12,906 nucleotides of DNA from Sergeia podlipaevii (Eukaryota; Euglenozoa; Kinetoplastea; Trypanosomatida; Trypanosomatidae): the NCBI GenBank assembly GCA_030849805.1, contig JASANZ010001739.1, positions 1 through 12,906 on the forward strand, given 5' to 3'. The notes beneath the pieces were generated by a model, which worked only from the letters and a program-made list of their open reading frames with translations, was not told where the DNA came from and searched no databases. Below are positions 1-8,308 of the stretch, in pieces (the first letter of the stretch is position 1; each line of letters starts with the position of its first letter). The position numbers were made by a program, and so were the translations under genes.

Positions 1-44
1 CCCCTCCTCTTCCCCTCCTTTCCATCTGCCTTCTTTTTATGCAG
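1..44 (+). promoter_or_regulatory. Polypyrimidine tract with AG: candidate trans-splice acceptor
   Basis: A C/T-rich tract fills about the first 38 bases and is followed by AG at 43-44 (context ATGCAG). This is the pattern used by kinetoplastids for spliced-leader addition and for coupled polyadenylation of the preceding gene. No long coding frame follows, so it may belong to a non-coding transcript, may only define an upstream poly(A) site, or may be an unused pyrimidine run. Confidence 0.4.
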
Positions 45-866
45 AACTTTTTAATATATATGTTCCTTCGAACGATCCTGACCGGGCGATCTGTCTTCAT
101 CATCATCTCTCTCTCTCTCTCACCCACTCTTTTTTTTTTCTTACCTTCTGTGTCTCTCTTGCGCGTATGTGCTCTTTAGCATTTACGTGTGTGTATGTGT
201 GTGTGTGTATGCATGTGTGTATTTGCATGCTGCCCATCACAATCGATAGCGCCCACACGAACTAGACAAGGGATTGCTACGAAAGGGGAAGAACAGATGA
301 AGGGAAAGAGAAGGAATTCATCAGACTCACGGATAAATAGGATGCTAGCACCTTTCTTTGATTGCTTGTGTGTGAGTGTCCGCGTGAGGAAGGGATTGTG
401 GGGTGAGAAGCTGCTCCTGCTTCCGACCGTTGCTTATCATTATTGTTACTATCATTGAACGATTGATTTGTGTGTTGTACTTCATTTTTTTTGTTTTTGT
501 TTGCTTTTCTTGTTCTTTTGTTACCTTCCTTTTTATTCTCTTTTATCTTATATATATATTTCTCTCTCATTTTCTATTCTCTCTTATGTATCCGAGAGAG
601 AGAAAGTCTTTGAACCTTCCTTTTTTTGATGTTGTAATTGTTTTTTTTTTTATTGCAACGTGAATAGTTATCTAGAAGTATATAGATAGTTATATTTATA
701 TATGTTTTGAAGGGTTCTTTTGTCTTGTACGCGAGAAGAAGAAGATTTATTTATTAAGAAAAGGAAAAGGAAAAAAAAAGGTAATGGTAAGCATCAATAC
801 GTAAATTCTGGCGTATTATTTATTATTAGTATTATCGCTATTATACATGAAAAAAAAAAAAAAATC

Positions 867-896
867 AGCGATTCGCTACGCCAGATATTTATCTGG
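867..896. repeat. Two adjacent short inverted repeats
   Basis: AGCGA-T-TCGCT at 867-877 is followed after three bases by CCAGATA-TT-TATCTGG at 881-896. A run of A lies just upstream (about 850-864), and a T6 run followed by a long A run lies just downstream (about 897-914). Both arms pair perfectly. In RNA they could form small hairpins, although the loops of one and two bases are tight and would open the closing pairs. No known element was recognised. Confidence 0.4.
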
Positions 897-1026
897 TTTT
901 TTAAAAAAAAAAAATGGCGTCTGTGCACAGTATTCCTTTTTTTTGTTTTTTCGTTCTTACTGTGTTGATGTAAATTTTTTTCTTTGAAAAAAAAAGGGTG
1001 AAAAGATGAAACTCTACGAAGGCACC

Positions 1027-1055
1027 GCTCTCCCCCGTCCCCCCTCCCCCTCTAG
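1027..1055 (+). promoter_or_regulatory. C-rich pyrimidine tract with AG
   Basis: A strongly C-rich pyrimidine run ends in TCTAG, with the AG at 1054-1055. It resembles a trans-splice acceptor, but no convincing coding frame follows. It could also direct polyadenylation, or be a simple-sequence expansion. Confidence 0.25.
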
Positions 1056-2040
1056 AGAAATATGTATATCGTGTATGTGTGCGTGTGTGTGTGTCTGTCT
1101 GTGTGTTACCGTGCCACTATGTTTCTACTTTGTCATCATTAGTTTGTTAACTTTTTTCTTCTTTTTTTTTTACTGCTCTTGTTTCTGATGAAGTAATAAA
1201 AATATATATATTGAAAGTAACGGAAAAGTAATAATAATAATAAGAAATTGGGAACGCGATATGTTGACTATTACCATAGTTTGAAAAAAGATGGGGGAAA
1301 TTTTTTATAAAAAAAAAAATTATTGTTGTTGGTGTTGTCATTTGATTACGTAGCAGGACTCTAGCGTGGGCCGTGCACATTAGAAGAAAAAAAACATAAT
1401 AAGTTCCCATATCTCTCCTCTCTTTCTTCTACCGAATCCAATATATAAATGGGTCTCTCATTTATCTTATTTTTTCGCTTCATTTATTTTTTTTGTCATA
1501 AAAACAGAACAATTTGTGATTATTTTTCTTCCTTTTTGATTTTTTTTTCTTCGTCTTGCCGATGAATAGTGATATAATGCGTTTGTGTATGTGTGTGTGC
1601 CTTCTTCTCTTTGGCGCAAATTGACTTTAAAAAAAAATAATAATAATAAGATAATGATGTTGATGTCGTTTCATGAAGTAGCAACCATTTGTTAACATGC
1701 TGTTGTTCTTCTTCTTTTTCTTCTTTTCTCTTGTAAGTTTCTTTTTTTGTGTGTGTGTATGTGTGCTTTGGTTTTTTGTAATTATGTCCAAATCTGTGGT
1801 AGCAAGTGGAAGCATGGAGATTCAAACAACAACAACAAAAAAAAAAAAAACGATACCCCTACAGCTGCGCATAGGCACACTCGCGCACGCGCGTATATAC
1901 ATTTGTATTTGCTTTTTATTATTATTATTATGTTTTTGTTGTTGTATTATGGTTAGATATAGATGCAGGGGGTTAGTATATCTGCGTATATACACGTGTG
2001 TGTTGTATATGTAGACTGAAGAGTGCCCATTTATAGCTGC

Positions 2041-2073
2041 TTTAATTGTTTTTGTTGTTTTATTATCCTCCAG
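2041..2073 (+). promoter_or_regulatory. Polypyrimidine tract with AG upstream of a small ORF
   Basis: A T-rich tract with TTG units leads to CCTCCAG, with the AG at 2072-2073. About 51 bases without any ATG follow, then an A-rich stretch and an ATG at 2125. This spacing and the A-run before the ATG resemble the leader of the ankyrin gene at 9330. The arrangement is plausible as an acceptor for a short transcript but unproven. Confidence 0.35.
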
Positions 2074-2124
2074 GAGGAAAAAGGGGGTAAATTTCCTTTC
2101 TTCTTCAAAAGAGAAAGAAAAAAA

Positions 2125-2283
2125 ATGCACTCTGGCCAACTTTTGCCCTGTGGGCATCATACAACTGCATTTAATTTTGCTTTTTTTGTTTTTAATGTTG
2201 TTACTTTATTTCATTTTTTTTTTCTTTCTTTCTTCATGCTTCTATTTCATATTTATTTATTTATCTATGTTGGTTGGCTTTGA
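2125..2283 (+). CDS. Marginal small ORF, 52 codons, hydrophobic
   Basis: The first ATG after the acceptor-like AG at 2072-2073 opens a 52-codon frame. The predicted peptide has a polar N-terminus (MHSGQLLPCGHHTT) and then a long Phe/Leu-rich hydrophobic stretch that could span a membrane. The hydrophobic part is exactly what any frame through T-rich DNA would give, so composition argues against it, and no family is recognised. It is listed only because acceptor, ATG-free leader and A-rich start context occur together. It may well be untranslated sequence. Confidence 0.15.
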   Translation: MHSGQLLPCGHHTTAFNFAFFVFNVVTLFHFFFLSFFMLLFHIYLFIYVGWL

Positions 2284-2498
2284 CAACAGCTTCAACGTGG
2301 GTCAACTTCTGAATCTATTGCTGCTGTTGTTGCTCGTCTTTCTTTCTTTCTTCTTTTCTGGCGTGTGAAGCTGTAGAAAAAAAAGAAAAGGAGAGAAAAG
2401 AAAGGAAGAAAAACGATGAAGGTTAATGGAGCGAAGAAGGAAAAAAAAAAAGGAAAAAAAATTAAATGAGAGAGTAGCTTTATAAATGGATATATACA

Positions 2499-2520
2499 TA
2501 TTTATTTATTTATTTATTTT
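2499..2520. repeat. TTTA microsatellite
   Basis: Tandem TTTA units in non-coding sequence. Such runs are prone to length change. No function is implied. Confidence 0.8.
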
Positions 2521-2660
2521 AGAAAAATCAAGAATGCACGGCATGTACGTGTGAGTAGCTGAGCGAGTGCGTACGCGTGTATATGCACTTCAGAGGGAAT
2601 AACAAAAATAAATCAATATAGCATATGGTATGAAGTCACACATGCACAAAGTGATGAGCA

Positions 2661-2685
2661 ATTATTATTATTATTATTATTATTT
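2661..2685. repeat. ATT microsatellite
   Basis: About eight tandem ATT units in the gene-poor stretch. A second interrupted ATT array lies at about 2790-2820. Confidence 0.8.
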
Positions 2686-2950
2686 TGCTTTCTACTTTTA
2701 CTGTGTAGCTGAGAGGTAAAGAGAGAATAAGATGGAATGTACTTACTACATGTGAAATTTTCATTTATTTTTTTTAAAAACTTTGCTTCTTGATTATTAT
2801 TATTGTTATTATTATTATTTTTATTGCATTCACTTTTTTTTTTCTCCTTACTATCCAAAAATATAGTTCGCCAAAAAGAAAAAGGGAAAAAAAATAACCC
2901 ATTGCCTGCAAGGACACACATACACATATAATTACCACCTATCATTTGGG

Positions 2951-2997
2951 GTTTTTGTTGTTGTTGTTGTTGTTTTTTTCTTTCTTCACATACATAG
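2951..2997 (+). promoter_or_regulatory. Likely trans-splice acceptor for the gene at 3163
   Basis: A T-rich tract containing about six TTG units and a T/C run (2951-2987) is followed by the first AG at 2996-2997. From there to the start codon at 3163 there is no ATG, which supports this as the acceptor and gives a leader of about 166 bases. A second candidate is the pyrimidine tract at 3099-3114 with AG at 3115-3116, which would give a leader of about 46 bases. Kinetoplastid genes often use several acceptors, so both may be used. Confidence 0.5.
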
Positions 2998-3162
2998 TGC
3001 TTACTTCAAAAAGAAAATATAATAATAGATAGATATATACTTTTAGAAGAAAGGTAAAAAAAGAGGGGAGAAATAAGCAATATTTTTAGCAATATATACC
3101 CCTTCCTTCATTCTAGTCTCATCTTTTCTCCTCCTACCCTTCCTTACTCTCTCTCTCTTCTC

Positions 3163-4578
3163 ATGACTACCGCCACCACCACCACTAACACTACCGCTGG
3201 TTCAACAGCGCCGACCTTTACTCAGTATGTACTGAAGCTCACCTGGGATGATATCCTGGCACTTGCCCTCCAGTCTGACAGCTACTACTATGTTTACCCT
3301 GACCCCACGTGCAGCCAGACAGGGAAGGAGGGAAAGAGCACTAGGCGAAGCGGTAAGCTCACAGCACTATCTCGGTGTGTACGTCGCTACTTTGCCACCT
3401 CCAGTCGAACCCGTCTTTGCGTGCACGGGGCGATGATTGCCTATACACTGATGATTCTCAGTAGCAAGTCATTTGTTGTGAACTGCAGTGTAGAGCTTGT
3501 CGACCTGGGTAGCTGTGAAGGGAGAGCGCCGCTGTCCGAAGGACTGATAGGCTCAATCCAGAAATTTTTAAGAAAGCTGCTGCTTTCATCATCATCTTCA
3601 TCTTCTGATACTTTCTCTTCTTCTCTTTCTTCATCCACAACCACACCAGCGTATTTGTATCAGAGCAGGGAAGGCATGCAGCTCCTCTTGCAGAGCCGCG
3701 TACCATTCTTAACTCTCACCGCTCATGCTGTTTCCAGCATGCTCCTGCTGCCTCTGACGTTCTTTCAGAAGGAAAGTGTTGGGCTTATGGCTTTTGCTTC
3801 AGCTCATCCAGGCAGCCCTGATGGTGCTGCTGCCTCTATGGAGAAGGGCAATCGGGAGACACAGGAGAAACCTGAAAAGAAACACAACACGACATCGGCG
3901 GCGAAGGAGACGCCGTCCATGGCGGAAAGGTTCAAAGCCGTCAGTGCAACCCGCGGGCGTCACGGGATGATCGGCTTTGCCACCGCTGCCTCCATGGCGA
4001 CCATGGTCATCTCTGGGGTTGCCATGCGACATGTCAGTTTTTTTTCTCAGCCCAGCGCAAGTGGAACGGTAGAGGCGACGACGGGGGCGGGGACGGCGAC
4101 GAATGCACTCACCACAGCAGTGCGCGCGCGGTCGATTGGCTTTGATACAGCCATTCTTTGCTTTTCTATACCATGGGTGTTCTTCTGTCCCGCGGTCGTA
4201 TTCACTAGTAAGACGAAGAAGCGCCTGGGGCATGCAATTATGGGTGCTCTGGTCTGCAAGGCGTGTCTTGCGGTAACACTCACCCGCACGCTTGGCGGCT
4301 GCCTGCAGCGCATGGTTGGTGTGCACGTGAACGTCCCCCAAGCCGTGATCGACGCCAGTAAGGGGAAGGCTGATATGCAAGGTGGCGGAGTCATATCTAG
4401 TGAACAGCAGCCAGCGGTGGTGGTGATGCGGTGTCCTGGTGACCTTGAGCGTATGTACTACGTGAGCATCGTAACTGCTGCGACGGTGGTGGGGGCGTGG
4501 GCACTGTGGGATATCTATCAGCTTGTCAGTGCGACGAGGAAGCAATATGGAAAGAAGTACCCGCGCAAACAGCAGTAG
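3163..4578 (+). CDS. Hypothetical multi-pass membrane protein (471 aa)
   Basis: I do not recognise the family. The start is the first ATG after the acceptor-like sites, and the frame ends at TAG. The N-terminus is Thr/Ala-rich and low in complexity (residues 1-20). Hydrophobic segments suitable as membrane spans lie at about residues 85-106, 178-200, 267-289, 326-347, 356-375 and 432-455. A Ser-rich run (about 142-158, from TCA/TCT repeats) and a polar, charged loop (about 220-262) separate them. The last span is followed by a basic tail ending RKQQ. Lys at position -3 with a basic residue at -4 resembles the dilysine COPI retrieval signal of ER membrane proteins, so ER or early secretory residence is a reasonable inference. 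Codon and base composition are clearly coding compared with the flanks. It is probably kinetoplastid-specific. A transporter-like role cannot be argued from the sequence. Confidence 0.8.
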   Translation: MTTATTTTNTTAGSTAPTFTQYVLKLTWDDILALALQSDSYYYVYPDPTCSQTGKEGKSTRRSGKLTALSRCVRRYFATSSRTRLCVHGAMIAYTLMILSSKSFVVNCSVELVDLGSCEGRAPLSEGLIGSIQKFLRKLLLSSSSSSSDTFSSSLSSSTTTPAYLYQSREGMQLLLQSRVPFLTLTAHAVSSMLLLPLTFFQKESVGLMAFASAHPGSPDGAAASMEKGNRETQEKPEKKHNTTSAAKETPSMAERFKAVSATRGRHGMIGFATAASMATMVISGVAMRHVSFFSQPSASGTVEATTGAGTATNALTTAVRARSIGFDTAILCFSIPWVFFCPAVVFTSKTKKRLGHAIMGALVCKACLAVTLTRTLGGCLQRMVGVHVNVPQAVIDASKGKADMQGGGVISSEQQPAVVVMRCPGDLERMYYVSIVTAATVVGAWALWDIYQLVSATRKQYGKKYPRKQQ

Positions 4579-4750
4579 AAGGATATAAGAGAAAGGAAAG
4601 GAAGGAATTTTTTTAAGAAAAAAAAGTAGCAGCGTGAAGGAGAATGTAAGCTCTCTCTCCCTCTCTCTGTTTGCTCTTGTGGCTATCTACTTCGTACGTG
4701 TGTTTTATGATTATCTTGTGTGGAGTAGCTACATTCAATGTCCATAGAGT

Positions 4751-4799
4751 CCTTCCCCCCCTCCCCCGCCCCCTTCCTCTCTTCCTCTAACACTTGTAG
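4751..4799 (+). promoter_or_regulatory. C-rich polypyrimidine tract with AG
   Basis: A long C/T tract (4751-4789) is followed by AG at 4798-4799. It could set the poly(A) site of the gene ending at 4578, or act as a distal acceptor for the next gene. The leader from here to 5459 would contain ATGs (one at about 4856), which makes it less likely than the proximal site at 5256-5257 as the main acceptor. Confidence 0.35.
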
Positions 4800-5220
4800 A
4801 ACTATTTTTTTTTTCCTTCTTTGCCAGCCAACTGCTATTATTTCTTTTGTCGATCATGCAGTTGTGTATGGATAGACACAGCAAAGCGCGTACAAGACGT
4901 TTTTCTGCACCCCTTTATCTACTTATTCTCTCTCTTTCTCTTTTCTTTTTTTTCTTTTTTCATTTTCTTTGCCTATCTATCATTCCTGTTCTTTGCTGGA
5001 GAGAAGATGGAAAAAAATGAAAAAAAAAAGGGGGAGGGGGCAGAAAACAGTAGCAACACCAACAACTGCAATGTCGTTGACACGCACACTATAGCGCACT
5101 GTCTCTCTTTCACCATAAACTCGCCACCTCCCGTTTCTTTGCTGCCTTCACTGGTTGTAATATCTTGTATCTCACATTTTTTTTTCCCCTCCCCCTATTC
5201 TGATTTTATTCTTTGTGTAT

Positions 5221-5257
5221 TATTTTTTTTTCGTTGTTGTTGTTTTTGTATTTGTAG
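5221..5257 (+). promoter_or_regulatory. Likely trans-splice acceptor for the NEMP-like gene
   Basis: A T-rich tract with TTG units is followed by the first AG at 5256-5257. No ATG occurs between this AG and the start codon at 5459, giving a clean leader of about 201 bases. A second AG after a short CCTTTCTTT run at 5280-5281 is an alternative. Confidence 0.5.
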
Positions 5258-5332
5258 TGATCGTGGTCTCCCTTTCTTTAGAAGAAGAAAAGGCAGAAAA
5301 GCAAGCCTTTTTCTGCAACTTTGCACTTCACA

Positions 5333-5352
5333 AATATATATATATATATATA
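5333..5352. repeat. TA microsatellite in the 5' leader
   Basis: About ten tandem TA units inside the predicted 5' UTR of the gene starting at 5459. Length variation here would alter only the leader. Confidence 0.7.
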
Positions 5353-5458
5353 GAACCAAATAGACGTACACAGAGAAACAATAAATAATAAAAGAAATTA
5401 GATATATTCAATACATCACTTTGTTAGATTTTCTTTAAAGAAAAAAGTGTCATTACTT

Positions 5459-8308
5459 ATGGCGCGAGTGCATAGCCACAAGACGAGCCCCGCTTCGAGC
5501 CGAGCGAGATCACAGCCCTTATTGCCGCCGCTGCTTCTCTGTATAGTGCTATGGATATCCAGCGCAACTCTAGGCCATACAGCGCGCAGCGTCAGTGGGG
5601 CAGCAGAACTATACTGCGAAGACCTTACACAGGAGCTTCTCAAGGATGAATACATTGTCCGTGATGGCAACAAGCACCTGAACCTCACGTGTACCTTTGC
5701 AAGCAAGGGTGGGGACGCATCTGCGGCCGCTTATGGGGAACGACGGAGGGCATCAGCAGGAGGAGGAAGGGGTGCCTTCACCATGTTACTTGGACTCCCA
5801 GAGGAGCGTGCGCAGGCCCCGCTGAGGAGCACCTGGTCCCTCTATTTTCGCAACCTCACTCACACCTATCTACAGTGGCATCCATCATCATCATCATTAT
5901 CGTCTTCGTCGGCGGCAGCGCAGGTGCCCCTACCCCAGTCTGAGTTGGTGAAGATGTATCACACTCATGTCAGTCAATCTGGCGAAGATGCCACAACCCG
6001 CGATGATGGGATCGAGCAGGATAACGTCGATGACGACGTCCATTCACGTGACTCGCCGAGGTCATTGTCTCATCGTAAAGGGAAGAACTACCTCCTCACG
6101 CGTGTGCGGATACTCGCGGACGAGGTTGGGGTCTGGAGTCGTTGGCACGTGCAGCGCCTCCTTTTGGCGCTCAAAACATATCCCTGGGGTGACCCAGCAG
6201 CTGTGGAACGATTGTTCTTCACGCGGACGCTGCGCTTGCGCTTTGTGGTGGATCGCGTTACCCGCACATACCAACGTAGTGATGATGGTGGTGATGGTGC
6301 TTACAGCCCCGAGCAAGAGACAGATCGTGAGGGGCTGCAAGGAGACCATTCAGGCAGCAACGCAGCCATAGACAGTGATGAGGAAGAGGGAGAAGATACT
6401 ACGGGCTACTTGGAAGATGAAACCTTCTCCAGACGCGACCGTACGAAGCGTGGCGCACTTGGACGTGCACCCGCGGCCGCCATGCTCAGCGAGGCCGCCT
6501 CTGGCATGCTGCGCATGGTGGCGTACCCGCCTACCCCTCTCCTTGTGCTTGATCAGACACAGGAAGGAAGAGAAGGAGAAGAAGAAGAAAGGTCAACCGG
6601 CAAGGCGCCAGTTGTCAACACAAGGTTTGTGTGCGACATTCATACGATCAAGGCCGCACGCGCACATGTACGCGAAGGCGAGGCGTTTATGTCAAAGTCA
6701 CAGCGCCGTTCTTCTTTCCGAAAGCGACAAAAATTACGCGGCATGGGAAACATGAGAAGCAACGGAGACGAGTACTGCGAAGGGGGTGACGTGTGCGACA
6801 ATGACGACGACGACGACGAAGACAGTGATCTCTTCTTAAGACTTCCCAGTGGCGCTTTTCAAAGTGGTAAAGGAATGAAATCCAAAGGCAACACGAATGG
6901 AGGAGGCGCGGCGGCTCCCCATCAGTGGCTCCTCACCACTCTTCTCTCACTTATAAGATCCTACGTGACGGGCAACGTGGAAGGTCAACCCCCGCTCTCC
7001 CCATCCCAGCAAGCCGCTCGTTTATACGCGTCGAGAGTGTCAGATGAACTTGGCTTCCTGTCGACTCGCTCTGGCGCGCTGCTGCCTCAATGGGTAAGTC
7101 AACTTCTGGGCCGCCGCAGCCTGGACACGCAGTTTTTTCTTTTAAAAGAAGATGACGAAGAAGAGATTGCGTCAGGTGACTGCGGTATTAGTGGCAAGCA
7201 AGGAAAAGTGAAAGGAGCGTGTGTGGCGGTCACGACGACGTACAGTTTTGTCAGTGAGGCACATCTCCCAGCGACGGAGAGCATGTGTGTTACCATCCTC
7301 CCAGTCCGCAGTGGTGCTAACGATGGCCTTGGGCACGCAGTATGGGATGCCATTCCTATTGAGGTTGAGCAGTACCTCTCACTCGACGTGCTGTGGGTGA
7401 AGCTACTGCTTCTTCTCTGGCTCGTGCGACTTATAAAGCCCCACATGGAGGACAGTCGTCTCCTGCATCTTGTCTTTGCGGCACTCTGCGGTTTCGTTGT
7501 TCTCGCGATGCTTTTGATCTTCTATGTGATCAAGCAGGTGCAGAAGATGACAGTGGGGAAAGCGGGTATGCTGATGGTCCTCGCGGCGGGTGGCGTGGCC
7601 GCGCTCACAGAGGGGATATTTAGTTCCTTGAACTATCTTTTCTATTCCATCCAGAACTCCTACGGTTTTGACGGCAGTAGTGGTAGTATGAGTGAGTTGA
7701 CACTGTATATCATTGCTGGCACGCTTCTTATTGGCATCCTCAGCAGCTTTCTCGTTCGTCTTTTCGTCTCTGAGCAGTCCTTGGCGTTTGCTACGCGATG
7801 GAGCCTGCAGGGCATCGTGCTTGTGATCACCGTTCTCACGTTTCTGCGCAATCGTGAAGCAACCATGTTGATCCTCATCGCATACAAGTGTCTACACCCA
7901 CGTCTTCTGCTGCAAGCACTTGTGTGGTTCTCCAGAGGCTCACACTTGGAGAACAAGAACAACGATCCAGTTGAGCGACTCCCTGCGAGTGCGCGGCAGG
8001 AGGTGGCGTATGTCCGTCCTCGCGTGGTGGAAGGGGGAGCTTACTCCTGTGGAGGAGGAGCAAGAGGAGCAGGTAGCAGGAGCGCCGTCCACAGTGGCAG
8101 CGAAGGTCTTTCTTATGATGCGAAGATGCAGCACTACGCAGACGAAGGCGCGGACTACACTCGGCGCGCGCTTGAGGAGCTGGCAGCGCAGGTGAGAGCA
8201 AACCCGTCTAAGTACGCGCATCGTCTGAAGGACCCACAGGGGGTGAGTCGCTGGGCGGAGGAGTACGAAGTCAGTGAAGACAGTGGATATGATACCATGT
8301 CGGACTGA
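5459..8308 (+). CDS. NEMP/TMEM194-family nuclear envelope membrane protein (949 aa)
   Basis: The start is the ATG at 5459; the frame is open four codons further up only through a GTG. Residues 21-39 are hydrophobic and form a signal sequence. A long ectodomain (about 40-640) follows with N-glycosylation sequons at N75 and N132, a Ser run (143-151), acidic tracts (307-313 and 447-457) and a basic patch (416-427). Five or six membrane spans follow (about 643-658, 668-690, 702-718, 746-767, 780-795 and 801-818). The C-terminal part has TRRALEEL at 901-908 and a Trp at 932. The order signal peptide, lumenal domain, membrane cluster and TRKALEEL-like helix is that of NEMP1/TMEM194 (formerly DUF2215), inner nuclear membrane proteins that act in nuclear envelope integrity. 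A W-S-L-Q motif at the fifth span also fits. Animal NEMP1 is about half this length; the excess is low-complexity insertion. The role in this organism is inferred. Confidence 0.75.
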   Translation: MARVHSHKTSPASSRARSQPLLPPLLLCIVLWISSATLGHTARSVSGAAELYCEDLTQELLKDEYIVRDGNKHLNLTCTFASKGGDASAAAYGERRRASAGGGRGAFTMLLGLPEERAQAPLRSTWSLYFRNLTHTYLQWHPSSSSLSSSSAAAQVPLPQSELVKMYHTHVSQSGEDATTRDDGIEQDNVDDDVHSRDSPRSLSHRKGKNYLLTRVRILADEVGVWSRWHVQRLLLALKTYPWGDPAAVERLFFTRTLRLRFVVDRVTRTYQRSDDGGDGAYSPEQETDREGLQGDHSGSNAAIDSDEEEGEDTTGYLEDETFSRRDRTKRGALGRAPAAAMLSEAASGMLRMVAYPPTPLLVLDQTQEGREGEEEERSTGKAPVVNTRFVCDIHTIKAARAHVREGEAFMSKSQRRSSFRKRQKLRGMGNMRSNGDEYCEGGDVCDNDDDDDEDSDLFLRLPSGAFQSGKGMKSKGNTNGGGAAAPHQWLLTTLLSLIRSYVTGNVEGQPPLSPSQQAARLYASRVSDELGFLSTRSGALLPQWVSQLLGRRSLDTQFFLLKEDDEEEIASGDCGISGKQGKVKGACVAVTTTYSFVSEAHLPATESMCVTILPVRSGANDGLGHAVWDAIPIEVEQYLSLDVLWVKLLLLLWLVRLIKPHMEDSRLLHLVFAALCGFVVLAMLLIFYVIKQVQKMTVGKAGMLMVLAAGGVAALTEGIFSSLNYLFYSIQNSYGFDGSSGSMSELTLYIIAGTLLIGILSSFLVRLFVSEQSLAFATRWSLQGIVLVITVLTFLRNREATMLILIAYKCLHPRLLLQALVWFSRGSHLENKNNDPVERLPASARQEVAYVRPRVVEGGAYSCGGGARGAGSRSAVHSGSEGLSYDAKMQHYADEGADYTRRALEELAAQVRANPSKYAHRLKDPQGVSRWAEEYEVSEDSGYDTMSD
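5969..6916 (+). other. Low-complexity acidic and basic inserts in the NEMP-like ectodomain
   Basis: The part of the ectodomain encoded here alternates conserved-looking hydrophobic/aromatic segments (for example residues about 211-268) with long polar inserts. The inserts are Asp/Glu-rich (about 171-206, 271-336 and 366-382), basic (about 405-430) and Asp-rich from GAC repeats (about 447-457, bases 6802-6819). They are in frame and uninterrupted. They look like expanded disordered loops between strands of a lumenal domain. Their function is unknown. Confidence 0.55.

Larger units (their letters stand above)
1..3162. other. Long gene-poor stretch (untranslated/intergenic)
   Basis: No long ORF with coding-like composition is present. 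The sequence is AT-rich and dominated by T and A homopolymers and microsatellites: CT (about 106-121), TG (about 187-220, 1071-1106 and 1748-1766), AAT/ATT (about 1228-1243, 1633-1650, 1917-1931, 2661-2685 and 2790-2820), TTTA (2499-2520) and TTG (2956-2973). Short open frames here translate to Phe/Leu/Cys/Val or Lys runs that simply mirror the repeats. The + strand is mostly pyrimidine-rich, as expected for untranslated sequence of a + strand polycistron, but 2370-2475 is purine-rich. The stretch probably holds the 3' UTR of a gene upstream of the window plus intergenic sequence. It is long for trypanosomatids, whose genes are usually closely packed. Confidence 0.75.
4579..5458. other. Intergenic/untranslated region between genes 1 and 2
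   Basis: This holds the 3' UTR of the first gene and the 5' UTR of the second. Contents are a purine-rich stretch just after the stop, a CT-rich run near 4650-4670, a C-rich pyrimidine tract at 4751-4790 with AG at 4798-4799, further T/C runs, a TA microsatellite at about 5333-5352 and the acceptor for the next gene. An open frame through about 4821-5363 is low-complexity Phe/Ser/Lys and does not begin with ATG. I see no gene here. Confidence 0.75.

Noticed and set aside
881..902. Hairpin plus T-run as a bacterial-type terminator
   Set aside because: The window is eukaryotic with trans-splicing signals; rho-independent termination is not expected, and T runs are everywhere here.
2613..2945. 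Asn-rich open frame on the - strand
   Set aside because: The Asn runs come directly from the ATT microsatellites at 2661-2685 and 2790-2820; nothing else supports coding.
3799..4545. Open frame of about 248 codons on the - strand inside the first gene
   Set aside because: It is Arg/His/Pro-rich without domain features, lies wholly antisense to a coding frame with better composition, and has no polypyrimidine tract on its own strand. It is a shadow frame.
4821..5363. Open frame of about 180 codons between genes 1 and 2
   Set aside because: It does not begin with ATG, is dominated by Phe/Ser/Lys from T-rich and A-rich runs, and contains the next gene's acceptor tract.
5447..5458. Upstream GTG start for the NEMP-like gene
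   Set aside because: GTG initiation is not expected for a kinetoplastid nuclear gene; the ATG at 5459 is the first ATG after the acceptor and leaves the signal sequence intact.
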